From assembly GCF_014066305.1 (NCBI RefSeq), contig NW_023501045.1:62001-126000 (forward strand): a stretch of DNA of 64,000 nt. Direction: 5' to 3'. Made by a program: the position numbers and the translations under genes. The DNA comes from Letharia columbiana (lineage: Eukaryota; Ascomycota; Lecanoromycetes; Lecanorales; Parmeliaceae). The notes under the pieces were generated by a model. That model was given only the letters and a program-made list of their open reading frames with translations, ran no database searches and had not been told where the DNA came from. Of this stretch, positions 61,925 to 64,000 are shown piece by piece (position 1 is the first letter of the stretch; each line of letters begins with the position of its first letter).

Positions 61925-64000
61925 GCTTCGAAAATACGAAGATTATATTAAAATTCGAATTACGTAACTCTTAGCGTCTTAACGATTACGTAACTACGTT
62001 ACGTAATACGCCTTAGCGCGTCTATATTAAGTCGCTCTTTTCTTTTATAGAACTCTATAATTAATATAACTATATATTCTATCTTTATATTTTAATAGAT
62101 TATAAGCTCGAGCTATACTTAATAATTATTTTAGTAATAGTATAACTTATCGCTATAGCTGCGGTTATCTTTAAATATTTATATTTATTATAATAAAGAT
62201 AACTATAACTATAAAAGACTTTATTAATCTTCTTAATATAGAAAATTTCTATTTTAAAATAATTATTCTAGATCTAAATGGCTGTAATTCGCCTATAATT
62301 CGAGAGCTGAAAGCTCTCGCTTAAGCGCTTTCGCTTCTTAACTAAGATAACGTAAAGCGAGTCGAGATATATCGTATCTAGCCGAGACTATCGAAGCCGC
62401 TATGTGATTAATTAAATTATATTATCGCTAAAGTCTCTAGAATATTATTAGTTTTTCTATATAGAATACGCTAAATAAAGAAATAATACGCTCTTATTTA
62501 TATATCGTAAATATTAAAGAATTAGATAGCGAGTATTTAGACTTTATATCTATTTAATTATAAAATATTTGTAATAAAGACTAGAAACTAGCTATTTTAA
62601 TTATCGCTAAGAGAAGTATAATTTAAGAGAAAATAATCTTAGCTTTAGCGCTAATTATATAGTTCTTAGCTATCGCTAATAGAGATATATTAATCGAAAG
62701 AGTAAGAATTCTAATCTCGAAAGCGAAAGAGAAAAGAAATCTTTATTATCGTAAAGAAGCCTCGACGCGAGTACTCGTCTTAGAGGTAAAACACCTTAAT
62801 AATAAATAAATAACCTTATAATTAATCTCGGTCTCGAACTTTAATTAAGTTAATTTTAAAGAAGATAAATAAAGCTTTTAGCTATTAAGATAGCTAGTAT
62901 AATCTTAATAATATAGTATTATATCTATATATAAGAGATAGATTTCTATCGTTACGATGTTTTTAGACTATTTTAATATCTCTATTATTTATTAATTATT
63001 TAATTTCTCGATAGAATACTATTCGCTATTTCGAGTATTAATAGATAATAATCCTTCGTAAGTAAAGATCTAAGCTATATCGAGTCAATCTTAAAGCTTA
63101 ATAAGACTTCTCTTATACGCTTAAATCTCTAGCGTATTACGAGGAATATTTTAATAGCGAGAGTAAGTATATATTAAGCTCCCTTATCGATTTTAATTTA
63201 ATATTAAAATAATTAACCTCTAAGTCTCTATTAGAGTTAATCTCTAACGAAGATCTCTTTAGTCTTTAAGCGCGCTTAATCTCGTCGATATCGTTTACTT
63301 TAATTACTCCTTTAAGCCTTATTAATATATAAGCTTTATTCTTAAGCTTAAACTTTAATAAAGCGAGCTTATTTAATTTATTTAACTTATTCTCTAATAA
63401 AGAAAGCTTATCGAGCCTCTAAGTACTATATCTTTCGAGGAATCTAAAATCTCGATCTCTTTAAGTCGCCTCGATAATATTAATAAGCTTAAAGATATCT
63501 TTAACTATTAAATCTAAAAGTAATAGTTCGAGAATAAATTAAAGCTACTTAGGCTATAGCGCTATATCGAAAAAGATTATATAAAACTAATCGTTAGTAC
63601 TATTATTATTGAAGCCTAGATTAATAGCTAGCTATAGACGTAAGATTAAATCTACATTATACTAAAATCGCGCTATAAAAAGAATTCGCGTTTTAAGATT
63701 AAGAATAAGATTAATATTAAAAAAGTCTAGAAGACTCTAAATAAGTTTAAGTCTTAGAACTCAAACATCTTTAATTCTATATTTAGAAAGATAAATAATA
63801 TTACTCTTATAAGGTGTAATAATAACTCTTAATTCTACGTCGATAGATTTATAGAAATTCTAAATAAGTTCGATAACTTATTCTCGAAGCTAAAGTTTAA
63901 TAAGAATTAAAAGATCTATCGCTTTTATTTAGACTTAGATTCTCTATATAATTTATACTATAAATAGTATAATTAAAATTATAACGTTTTTAAGAATAAC
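61925..64000 (-). repeat. RIP-degraded repeat, inverted partner of 42,345-44,372, cut by the window end
   Basis: The reverse complement aligns with 42,345-44,372 throughout. This copy keeps more C and G, so it is the less mutated of the pair. On the minus strand, about 63,500-63,100 reads as an almost open frame with FLERYST, RLDKLSLLENKLNKLNKL and RLKGVIKV, broken by RIP-type stops. The Leu-rich helical pattern after a FRFLERY-like start recalls fungal proteins of the DUF6594 type, but this is a weak guess. The repeat continues beyond the window. Confidence 0.7.

Overview
The window looks like nuclear DNA of a filamentous ascomycete (Pezizomycotina). Most of it is extremely AT-rich, and CpA and TpG are almost absent while TpA is abundant and CpG survives. 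This is the signature of repeat-induced point mutation (RIP). Two genes of ordinary composition sit in an island near 45.6-52.4 kb. One carries short GT-AG introns of 39, 48 and 113 bp, which is typical of these fungi. I cannot name the species.

Layout. 1-19.8 kb: RIP-degraded repeats with several tandem arrays (111 bp x3, 15 bp, 713 bp x3, a 34-bp minisatellite of about 28 copies, about 140 bp x4-5), followed by a block dotted with a short AT palindrome. 19,762-28,428: a minus-strand Ty3/gypsy LTR retrotransposon with two 164-bp LTRs and recognisable reverse transcriptase and integrase remains. It is interrupted by a nest of partial copies of a second repeat family, some inverted. 28.4-45.6 kb: more RIP-degraded repeats. 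One of these is split by a 2.57-kb insertion (about 37,256-39,829) whose interior is a GC-normal array of modular repeats.

45.6-52.4 kb is the gene island. It holds a plus-strand gene for a 931-aa predicted secreted, GPI-anchored protein (46,198-48,993), a stop-interrupted coding-like relic (49,290-49,748), and a minus-strand four-exon gene for a dipeptidyl-peptidase-5-like S9 peptidase (49,944-52,252, 702 aa). The two intact genes converge. I reconstructed the peptidase gene from four exons that join in frame and give Ser556, Asp637 and His669.

52,358-56,121: a second LTR element, plus strand, whose LTRs belong to the same family as those at 19.8 and 28.4 kb. Its 5' LTR begins about 105 bp upstream of the peptidase start codon. 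Inside it is a roughly 0.9-kb giant imperfect palindrome (52,603-53,498) with no sign of RIP, flanked by 26-bp direct repeats. This is the most unusual structure in the window. 56.1-64 kb: RIP-degraded repeats again, with a 300-bp unmutated island at 60.35-60.65 kb. The last 2 kb is an inverted copy of 42.3-44.4 kb.

I saw no tRNA, rRNA or CRISPR array. The two intact genes have no evident functional link. What ties the window together is a history of nested transposition, RIP, and later insertion of un-RIPed repeat DNA.
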